Both the position numbers and the translations under genes were made by a program. The notes below the pieces were generated by a model. That model had not been told where the DNA came from and made no database searches. It saw nothing but the letters and a program-made list of their open reading frames with translations. Of a stretch of 64,000 bases of DNA, positions 12,730-26,429 are shown piece after piece. The stretch's first letter is position 1; each line of letters begins with the position of its first letter. Source of the DNA: Eutreptiella sp. 'Long Island Sound 2002' (lineage: Eukaryota > Euglenozoa > Euglenophyceae > Eutreptiales > Eutreptiaceae); NCBI GenBank assembly GCA_964036045.1, contig OZ038378.1, forward strand, positions 56,581,498 to 56,645,497. Reading direction: 5' to 3'.

Positions 12730-15700
12730 AAGTGGCTACGTCACCCCTGCCGTCTCGGGGATCCCCACCGCTGCAGAGCGGGGGGGGAAATCAGAAGTGG
12801 CCCACTTATGGTCAAAGTGGCTACGTCACCCCTGCCGTCTCGGGGATCCCCACCGCTGCAGAGCGGGGGGGGGAAATCAGAAGTGGCCCACTTATGGGCA
12901 AAGTGGCTACGCCACCCCTGCCGTCTCGGGGATCCCCACCGCTGCAGAGCGGGGGGGGAAATCAGAAGTGGCCCACTTGTGGGCAAAGTGGCTACGTCAC
13001 CCCTGCCGTCTCGGGGATCCCCACCACTTCAGAGCGGGGGAAAAATCAGAAGTGGCCCAATTGTGGGCAAAGTGGCTACGTCACCCCTGCCGTCTCGGGG
13101 ATCCCCATCGCTGCAGAGCGGGGGGGGGGGGGGGATGAGAAGTGGCCCACAAGTGGGCAAAGTGGCTACGTCACCCCTGCCGTCTCGGGGATCCCCACCG
13201 CTGCAGAGCGGGGGGCAAAATCACAAGTGGCCCACTTATGGGCAAAGTGGCTACGTCACCCCTGCCGTCTCGGGGATCCCCAACCCTGCAGAGCGGGGGG
13301 GGAAATCAGAAGTGGCCCACTTATGGGCAAAGTGGCTACGTCACCCCTACCGTCTCGGTGATCCCCACCGCTTCAGAGCGGGGGAAAAATCAGAAGTGGC
13401 CCACTTATGGGCAAAGTGGCTACGTCACCCCTGCCGTCTCGGGGATCCCCACCGCTGCAGAGCGGGGGGGGGGGGGGATGAGAAGTGGCCCACAAGTGGG
13501 CAAAGTGGCTACGTCACCCCTGCCGTCTCGGGGATCCCCACCACTTCAGAGCGGGGGAAAAAATCAGAAGTGGCCCAATTGTGGGCAAAGTGGCTACGTC
13601 AATCCTGCCGTCTCGGGGATCCCCACCGCTGCAGAGCGGGGGGGGGGGGGGCACGAGAAGTGGCCCACAAGTGGGCAAAGTGGCTACGTCACCCCTGCCG
13701 TCTCAGGGATCGCCTCCGTTGCAGAGCGGGGGGGGGGGATTCAAAAGTGGCCCACTTATGGGCAAAGTGGCTATGTCACCCCTGCCGTCTCGGGGATCCC
13801 CACCGCTGCAGAGCGGGGGGCAAAATCACAAGTGGCCCACTTATGGGCAAAGTGGCTACGTCACCCCTGCCGTCTCGGGGATCCCCACCGCTGCAGAGCG
13901 GTGGGGGGGAAATCAGAAGAGGCCCACAAGTGGGCAAAGTTGCTACGTCACCCCTGCCGTCTCGGGGATCCCCACTACTTCAGAGCGGGGGAAAAATCAG
14001 AAGTGGCCCAATCGTGGGCAAAGTGGCTACGTCACCCCTGCCGTCTCGGGGATCCCCACCGCTGCAGAGCGGGGGGCAAAATCACAAGTGGCCCACTTAT
14101 GGGCAAAGTGGCTACGTCACCCCTGCCGTCTCGGGGATCCCCACCGCTGCGGAGCGTTGGGGGGGAAATCAGAAGTGGCCCACAAGTGGGCAAAGTTGCT
14201 ACGTCACCCGTGCCGTCTCGGGGATCCCCACCGTTGCAGAGCGAGGGGGAAAATCAGAAATGGCCCAATTGTGGGCAAAGTGGCTACTTCACCCCTGCCG
14301 TCTCGGGGATCCCCACCGCTGCAGAGCGGGGGGGGGGGAAATCAGTAGTGGCCCACTTATGGGCAAAGTGGCTACGTCACCCCTGCCGTCTCGGGGATCC
14401 CCACTGCTGCAGAGCGGGGGGGAAAATCAGAAGTGGCCCACTTATGGGCAAAGTGGCTACGTCACCCCTGCCGTCTCGGGGATCCCCACCGCTGCAGAGC
14501 GGGGGGGGAAATCAGAAGTGGCCCACTTATGGGCAAAGTGGCTACGTCACCCCTGCCGTCTCGGGGATCCCCACCGCTGCAGAGCGGTGGGGGGGAAATC
14601 AGAAGTGGCCCACAAGTGGGCAAAGTTGCTACGTCACCCCTGCCGTCTCGGGGATCCCCACCACTTCAGAGCGGGGGAAAAATCGGAAGTGGCCCAATTG
14701 TGGGCAAAGTGGCTACGTCACCCCTGCCGTCTCGGGGATCCCCACCGCTGCAGAGCAGGGGGGGCAAATCAGTAGTGGCCCACTTATGGGCAAAGTGGCT
14801 ACGTCACCCCTACCGTCTCGGGGATCCCCACTGCTGCAGAGCGGGGGAAAAATCAGAAGTGGCCCAATTGTGGGCAAAGTGGCTACGTCACCCCTGCCGT
14901 CTCGGGGATCCCCACCGCTGCAGAGCGGGGGGGGGGGGGGGGGGATCAGAAGTGGCCCACTTATGGGCAAAGTGGCTACGTCACCCCTGCCGTCTCGGGG
15001 ATCCCCACTGCTGCAGAGCGGGGGAAAAATCAGAAGTGGCCCAATTGTGGGCAAAGTGGCTACGTCACCCCTGCCGTCTCGGGGATCCCCACCGCTGCAG
15101 AGCGGGGGGGGGGGGGGGGGATCAGAAGTGGCCCACTTATGGGCAAAGTGGCTACGTCACCCCTGCCGTCTCGGGGATCCCCACTGCTGCAGAGCGGGGG
15201 AAAAATCAGAAGTGGCCCAATTGTGGGCAAAGTGGCTACGTCACCCCTGCCGTCTCGGGGATCCCCACCGCTGCAGAGCGGGGGGGGAAATCAGAAGTGG
15301 CCCACTTATGGTCAAAGTGGCTACGTCACCCCTGCCGTCTCGGGGATCCCCACCGCTGCAGAGCGGGGGGGGGAAATCAGAAGTGGCCCACTTATGGGCA
15401 AAGTGGCTACGCCACCCCTGCCGTCTCGGGGATCCCCACCGCTGCAGAGCGGGGGGGGAAATCAGAAGTGGCCCACTTGTGGGCAAAGTGGCTACGTCAC
15501 CCCTGCCGTCTCGGGGATCCCCACCACTTCAGAGCGGGGGAAAAATCAGAAGTGGCCCAATTGTGGGCAAAGTGGCTACGTCACCCCTGCCGTCTCGGGG
15601 ATCCCCATCGCTGCAGAGCGGGGGGGGGGGGGGGATGAGAAGTGGCCCACAAGTGGGCAAAGTGGCTACGTCACCCCTGCCGTCTCGGGGATCCCCACCG

Positions 15701-17620
15701 CTGCAGAGCGGGGGGCAAAATCACAAGTGGCCCACTTATGGGCAAAGTGGCTACGTCACCCCTGCCGTCTCGGGGATCCCCAACCCTGCAGAGCGGGGGG
15801 GGAAATCAGAAGTGGCCCACTTATGGGCAAAGTGGCTACGTCACCCCTACCGTCTCGGTGATCCCCACCGCTTCAGAGCGGGGGAAAAATCAGAAGTGGC
15901 CCACTTATGGGCAAAGTGGCTACGTCACCCCTGCCGTCTCGGGGATCCCCACCGCTGCAGAGCGGGGGGGGGGGGGGATGAGAAGTGGCCCACAAGTGGG
16001 CAAAGTGGCTACGTCACCCCTGCCGTCTCGGGGATCCCCACCACTTCAGAGCGGGGGAAAAAATCAGAAGTGGCCCAATTGTGGGCAAAGTGGCTACGTC
16101 AATCCTGCCGTCTCGGGGATCCCCACCGCTGCAGAGCGGGGGGGGGGGGGGGACGAGAAGTGGCCCACAAGTGGGCAAAGTGGCTACGTCACCCCTGCCG
16201 TCTCAGGGATCGCCTCCGTTGCAGAGCGGGGGGGGGGGATTCAAAAGTGGCCCACTTATGGGCAAAGTGGCTATGTCACCCCTGCCGTCTCGGGGATCCC
16301 CACCGCTGCAGAGCGGGGGGCAAAATCACAAGTGGCCCACTTATGGGCAAAGTGGCTACGTCACCCCTGCCGTCTCGGGGATCCCCACCGCTGCAGAGCG
16401 GTGGGGGGGAAATCAGAAGAGGCCCACAAGTGGGCAAAGTTGCTACGTCACCCCTGCCGTCTCGGGGATCCCCACTACTTCAGAGCGGGGGAAAAATCAG
16501 AAGTGGCCCAATCGTGGGCAAAGTGGCTACGTCACCCCTGCCGTCTCGGGGATCCCCACCGCTGCAGAGCGGGGGGCAAAATCACAAGTGGCCCACTTAT
16601 GGGCAAAGTGGCTACGTCACCCCTGCCGTCTCGGGGATCCCCACCGCTGCGGAGCGTTGGGGGGGAAATCAGAAGTGGCCCACAAGTGGGCAAAGTTGCT
16701 ACGTCACCCGTGCCGTCTCGGGGATCCCCACCGCTGCAGAGCGAGGGGGAAAATCAGAAATGGCCCAATTGTGGGCAAAGTGGCTACTTCACCCCTGCCG
16801 TCTCGGGGATCCCCACCGCTGCAGAGCGGGGGGGGGGGAAATCAGTAGTGGCCCACTTATGGGCAAAGTGGCTACGTCACCCCTGCCGTCTCGGGGATCC
16901 CCACTGCTGCAGAGCGGGGGGGAAAATCAGAAGTGGCCCACTTATGGGCAAAGTGGCTACGTCACCCCTGCCGTCTCGGGGATCCCCACCGCTGCAGAGC
17001 GGGGGGGGAAATCAGAAGTGGCCCACTTATGGGCAAAGTGGCTACGTCACCCCTGCCGTCTCGGGGATCCCCACCGCTGCAGAGCGGTGGGGGGGAAATC
17101 AGAAGTGGCCCACAAGTGGGCAAAGTTGCTACGTCACCCCTGCCGTCTCGGGGATCCCCACCACTTCAGAGCGGGGGAAAAATCGGAAGTGGCCCAATTG
17201 TGGGCAAAGTGGCTACGTCACCCCTGCCGTCTCGGGGATCCCCACCGCTGCAGAGCAGGGGGGGCAAATCAGTAGTGGCCCACTTACGGGCAAAGTGGCT
17301 ACGTCACCCCTGCCGTCTCGGGGATCCCCACTGCTGCAGAGCGGGGGAAAAATCAGAAGTGGCCCAATTGTGGGCAAAGTGGCTACGTCACCCCTGCCGT
17401 CTCGGGGATCCCCACCGCTGCAGAGCGGGGGGGGGGGGGGGGGATCAGAAGTGGCCCACTTATGGGCAAAGTGGCTACGTCACCCCTGCCGTCTCGGGGA
17501 TCCCCACTGCTGCAGAGCGGGGGAAAAATCAGAAGTGGCCCAATTGTGGGCAAAGTGGCTACGTCACCCCTGCCGTCTCGGGGATCCCCACCGCTGCAGA
17601 GCGGGGGGGGGGGGGGGATC
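12730..17620 (+). repeat. Near-identical 2.5-kb tandem duplication inside the satellite
   Basis: Positions 12730-15120 and about 15230-17620 align at an offset of 2500 bp that drifts only to 2498 through long G runs. Shared rare markers include CACTTATGGTCAAAG at 12804/15304, AGTGGCCCACAAG after ATGAGA at 13141/15641, and ATCAGTAGTGG at 14341/16841. Only a handful of differences are visible, such as CCGTTGCAG versus CCGCTGCAG near 14231/16731 and CACTTATGG versus CACTTACGG near 14783/17283. This is one of the youngest duplications in the array. Confidence 0.9.
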
Positions 17621-20600
17621 AGAAGTGGCCCACTTGTGGGCAAAGTGGCTACGTCACCCCTGCCGTCTCGGGGATCCCCACTGCTGCAGAGCGGGGGAAA
17701 AATCAGAAGTGGCCCACTTGTGGGCAAAGTGGCTACGTCACCCCTGCCGTCTCGGGGATCCCCACCGCTGCAGAGCGGGGGGGGGGGGGGGGGATCAGAA
17801 GTGGCCCAATTGTGGGCAAAGTGGCTACGTCACCCCTGCCGTCTCGGGGATCCCCACCGCTGCAGAGCGCGGGGGGAAATCAGAAGTAGCCCACTTATGG
17901 GCAAGGTGGCTACGTCACCCCTGCCGTTCCGGGGATCCCCACCGCTGCAGAGCGGGGGGCAAAATTACAAGTGGCCCACAGGTGGGCAAAGTGGCTACGT
18001 CACCCCTGTCGTCTCGGGGATCCCCACCGCTGCAGAGCGGGGGGGGGGGGGGGGGGATGAGAAGTGGCCCACAAGTGGGCAAAGTGGCTACGTCACCCCT
18101 GCCGTCTCAGGGATCGCCACCGCTGCACAGCTGGGGGGGAAATCAGAAGTGGCCCACTTATGGGCAGAGTGGCTACGTCACCCCTGCCGTCTTGGGGATC
18201 CCCACCGCTGCAGAGCGGGGGGGGAAATCAGAAGTGGGCCACTTGTGGGCAAAGTGGCTACGTCACCCCTGCCGTCTCGGGGATCCCCACCGCTGCAGAG
18301 CGGGGGGGGAAATCGGAAGTGGCCCACTTATGGGCAAAGTGGCTACGTCACCCCTGCCGTCTCGGGGATCCCCACCGCTGCAGAGCGGGGGGGGGGATCA
18401 GAAGTGGCCCACAAGTGGGCAAAATGGCTACGTCACCCCTCCCGTCTCGGTGATCCCCACTACTTCAGAGCGGGGGAAAAATCAGAAGTGGCCCAATTGT
18501 GGGCAGGTGGCTACGTCACCCCTGCCATCTCGGGGATCCCCACCGCTGCAGAGCGGGGGGGGGGGGGGGATGAGAAGTGGCCCACAAGTGGGCAAAGTGG
18601 CTACGTCACCCCTGCCGTCTCAGGGATCGCCACCGCTGCAGAGCGGGGGGGGAAATCAGAAGTGGCCCACTTATGGGCAAAGTGGCTACGACAGCCCTGC
18701 CGTCTCGGGGATCCCCACCGATGCAGAGCGGGGGGCAAAATCACAAGTGGCCCACTTATGGGCAAAGTGGCTACGTCACCCCTGCCGTCTCGGGGATCCC
18801 CACCGCTGCACAGCGGGGGGGCGGGAAATCAGAAGTGGCCCACAAGTGGGCAAAGTGGCTACGTCACCCCTGTCGTCTCGGGGATCCCCACCGCTGCAGA
18901 GCGGGGGGGGGGGGGGATGAGAAGTGGCCCACAAGGGGGCAAAGTGGCTACGTCACCCCTGCCGTCTCAGGGATCGCCACCGCTGCAGAGCGGGGGGGGA
19001 AATCAGAAGTGGCCCACTTATGGGCAAAGTGGCTACGTCACCCCTGCCGTCTCGGGGATCCCCACCGCTGCAGAGCGGGGGGGGGAAATCACAAGTGGCC
19101 CACTTATGGGCAAAGTGGCTACGTCACCCCTCCCGTCTCGGGGATCCCCACCGCTGCAGAGCGGGGGGGGGGGGGGGATGAGAAGTGGCCCACAAGTGGG
19201 CAAAGTGGCTACGTCACCCCTGCCGTCCCAGGGAAACTACCGCTGCAGAGCGGGGGGGGAAATTAGAAGGGGCCCACTTATGGGCAAAGTGGCTACGTCA
19301 CCCCTGCCGTCTCGGGGATCCCCACCGCTGCAGAGCGGAGGGCAAAATCACAAGTGGCCCACTTATGGGCAAAGTGGGTACGTCACCCCTGCCGTCTCGG
19401 GGATCCCCACCGCTGCAAAGCGGGGGGGGGGGGGATCAGAAGTGGCCCACTTATGGGCAAAGTGGCTACGTCACCCGTGCCGTCTCGGGGATCCCCACCG
19501 CTGCAGAGCGAGGGGGAAAATCAGAACTGGCCCACAAGTGGGCAAAATGGCTACGTCACCCCTGCCGTCTCGGGGATCCCCACCACTTGAGAGCGGGGGG
19601 GGAAATGAGAAGTGGCCCACTTGTGGGCAAAGTGGCTACATCACTCCAGCCGTCTCGGGGATCCCCACCGTTGCAAAGCGGGGGGGAAAATCAGAAGTGG
19701 CCCACTTGTGGGCAAAGTGGCTACGTCACCCCTGCCGTCTCGGGGATCCCGACCGCTTTAGAGCGGGGGGAAAATCAGAAGTGGCCCACTTGTGAGCAAA
19801 GTGGCTACGTCACCCTTGCCGTCTCGGTGATCCCCACCACTTCAGAGCGGGGGAAAAATCAGAAGTGGCCCAATTGTGGGCAAAGTGCCTACGTCACCCC
19901 TGCCGTCTCGGGGATCCCCACCGCTGCAGAGCGGGGGGGGGGGGGGGATGAGAAGTGGCCCACAAGTGGGCAAAGTGGCTACGTCACCCCTGCCGTCTCA
20001 GGGATCGCCACCGCTGCAGAGCGGGGGGGGGGGGAATCAGAAGTGGCCCACTTATGGGCAAAGTGGCTACGTCACCCCTGCCGTCTCGGGGATCCCCACC
20101 GCTGTAGAGCGGGGGGCAAAATCACAATTGGCCCACTTATGGGCAAAGTGGCTACGTCACCCCTGCCGTCTCGGGGATCCCCACCACTTCAGAGCGGGGG
20201 GAAAAATCAGAAGTGGCCCACTTGTGGGCAAAGTGGCTACGTCACCCCTGCCATCTCGGGGATCCCCACTGCTGCAGAGCGGGGGGGGGGAATCAGAAGT
20301 GGCCCACTTGTGGGCAAAGTGGCTACGTCACCCCTGCCTTCTCGGGGATCCCGACCGCTTCAAAGCGGGGGGGAAATCAAAAGTGGCCCATTTGTGAGCA
20401 AAGTCGCTACGTCACCCTTGCCGTCTCGGTGATCCCCACCACTTCAGAGCGGGGGAAAAATCAGAAGTGGCCCAATTGTGGGCAAAGTGGCTACGTCACC
20501 CCTGCCGTCTCGGGGATCCCCACCGCTGCACTGCAGGCGGCAAAATCACAAGTGGCCCACTTATGGGCAAAGTGGCTACGTCACCCCTGCCGTCTCGGGG

Positions 20601-23600
20601 ATCCCCACCGCTGCAGAGCGGGGGGGGGGGAATCAGAGGTGGCCCACAAATGGGCAAAGTGGCTACGTCACCCCTGCCGCCTCAGGGATCGCCACCGCTG
20701 CAGAGCGGGGGGGGAAATCAGAAGTGGCCCACTTATGGGCAAAGTGGCTACGTCACCCCTGCCGTCTCGGGGATCCCCACCGCTGCAGAGCGGGGGGGGG
20801 AAATCAGAAGTGGCCCAATTGTGGGCAAAGTGGCTACGTCACCCCTGCCGTCTCGGGGATCCCCACCGCTGCAGAGCGGGGGGGGGGGGGGAATGAGAAG
20901 TGGCCCACAAGTGGGCAAAGTGGCTACGTCACCCCTGCCGTCTCAGGGATCGCCACCGCTGCAGAGCGGGGGGGGGAAATTAGAAGTGGCCCACTTATGG
21001 GCAAAGTGGCTACGTCACCCCTGCCGTCTCGGGGATCCCCACCGGTGCAGAGCGGGGGGCAAAATCACAAGTGGCCCACTTATGGGCAAAGTGGCTACGT
21101 CACCCCTGCCGTCTCGGGGATCCCCACCGCTGCAAAGCGGGGCAGGGGGAAATCAAAAGTGGCCCACAAGTGGGCAAAGTGGCTACGTCACCCCTGCCGT
21201 CTCGGGGATCCCCACCGCTGCAGAGCGAGGGGGAAAATCAGAAGTGGCCCACAAGTGGGCAAAATGGCTACGTCACCCCTGCCGTCTCGGGGATCCCCAC
21301 CACTTCAGAGCGGGGGGGAAATCAGAAGTGGCCCACTTATGGGCAAAGTGGCTACGTCACCCCTGCCGTCTCGGGGATCCCCACCGCTGCAGAGCGGGGG
21401 GGGGAAATCAGAAGTGGCCCACAAGTGGGCAAAGTGGCTACGTCACCCCTGTTGTCTCGGGGATCCCCATTGCTGCAGAGCGGGGGGGGGGGGGGGACGA
21501 GAAGTGGCCCACAAGTGGGCAAAGTGGCTACGTCACCCCTGCCGTCTCAGGGATCGCCACCGCTGCAGAGCGGGGGGGGGGAATCAGAAGTGGCCCACTT
21601 ATGGGCAAAGTGGCTACGTCACCCCTGCCGTCTCGGGGATCGCCACCGCTGCAGAGCGGGGGGGGGGGATCAGAAGTGGCCCACTTGTGGGCAAAGTGGC
21701 TACGTCACCCCTGCCGTCTCGGGGATCCCCACCGCTGCAGAGCGGGGGGGGGGGGGGGATGAGAAGTGGCCCACAAGTGGGCAAAGTGGCTACGTCACCC
21801 CTGCCGTCTCGGGGATCCCCACCGCTGCAGAGCGGGGGGCAAAATCACAAGTGGCCCACTTATGGGCAAAGTGGCTACGTCACCCCTGCCGTCTCGGGGA
21901 TCCCCACCGCTGCAAAGCGGGGGGGGGGGAAATCACAAGTGGCCCACTTGTGGGCAAAGTGGCTGCGTCACCCCTGCCGTCTCGGGGATCCCCACCGCTG
22001 CAGAGCGAGGGGGAAAATCAGAAGTGGCCCACAAGTGGGCAAAATGGCTACGTCACCCCTGCCGTCTCGGGGATCCCCACCACTTCAGAGCGGGGGGGAA
22101 AATGAGAAGTGGCCCACTTGTGGGCAAAGTGGCTACGTCACTCCTGCTGTCTCAGGGATCCCCACCGTTGCAGAGCGGGGGGGGAAAATCAGAAGTGGCC
22201 CACTTGTGGGCAAAGTGGCTACGTCACCCCTGCCGTCTCGGGGATCCCCACCGCTGCAAAGCGGGGGGGGGGGGAATCAGAAGTGGCCCACAAGTGGGCA
22301 AAGTGGCTACGCCACCCCTGCCGTCTCGGGGATCCCCACCGCTGCAGAGCGAGGGGGAAAATCAGAAGTGGCCCACAAGTGGGCAAAATGGCTACGTCAC
22401 CCCTGCCGTCTCGGGGATCCCCACCACTTCAGAGCGGGGGGGAAAATGAGAAGTGGCCCACTTGTGGGCAAAGTGGCTACGTCACTCCTGCCGTCTCAGG
22501 GATCCCCACTGCTGCAGAGCGGGGGGGGAAATCAGAAGTGGCCCACAAGTGGGCAAAGCGGCTACGTCACCCCTGTCGTCTCGGGGATCCCCATTGCTGC
22601 AGAGCGGGGGGGGGGGGGGGATGAGAAGTGGCCCACAAGTGGGCAAAATGGCTACGTCACCCCTGCCGTCTCGGGGATCCCCACCACTTCAGAGCGGGGG
22701 GGAAATCAGAAGTGGCCCACTTATGGGCAAAGTGGCTACGTCACCCCTGCCGTCTCGGGGATCCCCACCGCTGCAGAGCGGGGGGGGGAAATCAGAAGTG
22801 GCCCACAAGTGGGCAAAGTGGCTACGTCACCCCTGTCGTCTCGGGGATCCCCATTGCTGCAGAGCGGGGGGGGGGGGGGGACGAGAAGTGGCCCACAAGT
22901 GGGCAAAGTGGCTACGTCACCCCTGCCGTCTCAGGGATCGCCACCGCTGCAGAGCGGGGGGGGGGAATCAGAAGTGGCCCACTTATGGGCAAAGTGGCTA
23001 CGTCACCCCTGCCGTCTCGGGGATCGCCACCGCTGCAGAGGGGGGGGGGGGATCAGAAGTGGCCCACTTGTGGGCAAAGTGGCTACGTCACCCCTGCCGT
23101 CTCGGGGATCCCCACCGCTGCAGAGCGGGGGGGGGGGGGGATGACAAGTGGCCCACAAGTGGGCAAAGTGGCTACGTCACCCCTGCCGTCTCGGGGATCC
23201 CCACCGCTGCAGAGCGGGGGGCAAAATCACAAGTGGCCCACTTATGGGCAAAGTGGCTACGTCACCCCTGCCGTCTCGGGGATCCCCACCGCTGCAAAGC
23301 GGGGGGGGGGGAAATCACAAGTGGCCCACAAGTGGGCAAAGTGGCTGCGTCATCCCTGCCGTCTCGGGGATCCCCACCGCTGCAGAGCGAGGAGGAAAAT
23401 CAGAAGTGGCCCACAAGTGGGCAAAATGGCTACGTCACCCCTGCCGTCTCGGGGATCCCCACCACTTCAGAGCGGGGGGGAAAAGGAGGAGTGGCCCACT
23501 TGTGGGCAAAGTGGCTACGTCACCCCTGCCGTCTCGGGGATCCCCACCGCTGCAAAGCGGGGGGGGGGGGAATCAGAAGTGGCCCACAAGTGGGCAAAGT

Positions 23601-26429
23601 GGCTACGTCACCCCTGCCGTCTCGGGGATCCCCACCGCTGCAGAGCGAGGGGGAAAATCAGAAGTGGCCCACAAGTGGGCAAAATGGCTACGTCACCCCT
23701 GCCGTCTCGGGGATCCCCACCACTTCACAGCGGGGGGGAAAATGAGAAGTGGCCCACTTGTGGGCAAAGTGGCTACGTCACTCCTGCCGTCTCAGGGATC
23801 CCCACTGCTGCAGAGCGGGGGGGGAAATCAGAAGTGGCCCACAAGTGGGCAAAGCGGCTACGTCACCCCTGTCGTCTCGGGGATCCCCATTGCTGCAGAG
23901 CGGGGGGGGGGGGGGATGAGAAGTGGCCCACAAGTGGGCAAAGTGGCTACGTCACCCCTGCCGCCTAAGGGATCGCCACCGCTGCAGAGCGGGGGGGGAA
24001 ATCAGAAGTGGCCCACTTATGGGCAAAGTGGCTACGTCACCCCTGCCGTCTCGGGGATCCCCACCGCTGCAGAGCGGGGGGGGGAAATCAGAAGTGGCCC
24101 ACTTGTGGGCAAAGTGGCTACGTCACCCCTGCCGTCTCGGGGATCCCCACCGCTGCAGAGCGGGGGGGGGGGGGATGAGAAGTGGCCCACAAGTGGGCAA
24201 AGTGGCTACGTCACCCCTGCCGTCTCGGGGATCCCCACCGCTGCAGAGCGGGGGGCAAAATCACAAGTGGCCCACTTATGGGCAAAGTGGCTACGTCACC
24301 CGTGCCGTCTCGGGGATCCCCACCGCTGCAAAGCGGGGGGGGGGGGGATCAGAAGTGGCCCACAAGTGGGCAAAGTGGCTACGTCACCCCTGCCGTCTCG
24401 GGGATCCCCACCGCTGCAGAGCGAGGGGGAAAATCAGAAGTGGCCCACAAGTGGGCAAAGTGGCTACGTCACCCCTGCCGTCTCGGGGATCCCCACCGCT
24501 GCAGAGCGGGGGGCAAAATCACAAGTGGCCCACTTATGGGCAAAGTGGCTACGTCACCCCTGCCGTTTCGGGGATCCCCACCGCTGCAAAGCGGGGGGGG
24601 GGGAAATCACAAGTGGCCCACTTGTGGGCAAAGTGGCTGCGTCACCCCTGCCGTCTCGGGGATCCCCACCGCTGCAGAGCGGGGGGCAAAATCACAAGTG
24701 GCCCACTTATGGGCAAAGTGGCTACGTCACCCCTGCCGTCTCGGGGATCCCCACCGCTGCAAAGCGGGGGGGGGGGAAATCACAAGTGGCCCACTTGTGG
24801 GCAAAGTGGCTGCGTCACCCCTGCCGTCTCGGGGATCCCCACCGCTGCAGAGCGAGGGGGAAAATCAGAAGTGGCCCACAAGTGGGCAAAATGGCTACGT
24901 CACCCCTGCCGTCTCGGGGATCCCCACCACTTCAGAGCGGGGGGGAAAATGAGAAGTGGCCCACTTGTGGGCAAAGTGGCTACGTCACTCCTGCTGTCTC
25001 AGGGATCCCCACCGTTGCAGAGCGGGGGGGGACAATCAGAAGTGGCCCACTTGTGGGCAAAGTGGCTACGTCACCCCTGTCGTCTCGGGGATCCCCATTG
25101 CTGCAGAGCGGGGGGGGGGGGGGGGGGATGAGAAGTGGCCCACAAGTGGGCAAAGTGGCTACGTCACCCCTGCCGCCTAAGGGATCGCCACCGCTGCAGA
25201 GCGGGGGGGGAAATCAGAAGTGGCCCACTTATGGGCAAAGTGGCTACGTCACCCGTGCCGTCTCGGGGATCCCCACCGCTGCAAAGCACGGGGGGGGGGG
25301 GGTCAGAAGTGGCCCACAAGTGGGCAAAGTGGCTACGTCACCCCTGCCGTCTCGGGGATCCCCACCGCTGCAGAGCGAGGGGGAAAATCAGAAGTGGCCC
25401 ACAAGTGGGCAAAATGGCTACGTCACCCTTGCCGTCTCGGGGATCCCCATCACTTCAGAGCGGGGGGGAAAATGAGAAGTGGCCCACTTGTGGGCAAAGT
25501 GGCTACGTCACTCCTGCTGTCTCGGGGATCCCCACCGTTGCAGAGCGGGGGGGAAAATCAGAAGTGGCCCACTTGTGGGCAAAGTGCCTACGTCACCCCT
25601 GCCGTCTCGGGGATCCCCACTGCTGCAGAGCGGGGGGGGGAAATGAGAAGTGGCCCACTTGTGGGCAAAGTGGCTACGTCACCCCTGCCGTCTCGGGGAT
25701 CCCCACCACTTCAGAGCGGGGGAAAAATCAGAAGTGGCCCAATTGTGGGCAAAGTGGCTACGTCACCCCTGCCGTCTCGGGGATCCCCACCGCTGCAGAG
25801 CGGGGGGGGGGGGAATCAGAAGTGGCCCACAAGTGGGCAAAGTGGCTACGTCACCCGTGTCGTCTCGGGGATCCCCACCGCTGCAGAGCGGGGGGGGGGG
25901 GATCAGAAGTGGCCCACAAGTGGGCAAAGTGGCTACGTCACCCCTGTCGTCTCGGGGATCCCCACCGCTGCAGAGCGGGGGGGGGGGGGGATAAGAAGTG
26001 GCCCACAAGTGGGCAAAGTGGCTACGTCACCCCTGCCGTCTCAGGGATCGCCACCGCTGCAGAGCGGGGGGGGAAATCAGAAGTGGCCCACTTATGGGCA
26101 AAGTGGCTACGTCACCCCTGCCGTGTCGGGGATCCCCACCGCTGCAGAGCGGGGGGGGGGAAATCAGAAGTGGCCCGCTTGTGGGCAAAGTGGCTACGTC
26201 ACCCCTGCCGTCTCGGGGATCCCCACCGCTTCAGAGTGGGGGAAAAATCAGAAGAGGCCCGCTTGTGGGCAAAGTGGCTACGTCACCCGTGTCGTCTCGG
26301 GGATCCCCACCGCTGCAGAGCGGGGGGGGGGGGATCAGAAGTGGCCCACAAGTGGGCAAAGTGGCTACGTCACCCCTGTCGTCTCGGGGATCCCCACCGC
26401 TGCAGAGCGGGGGGGGGGGGGATAAGAAG

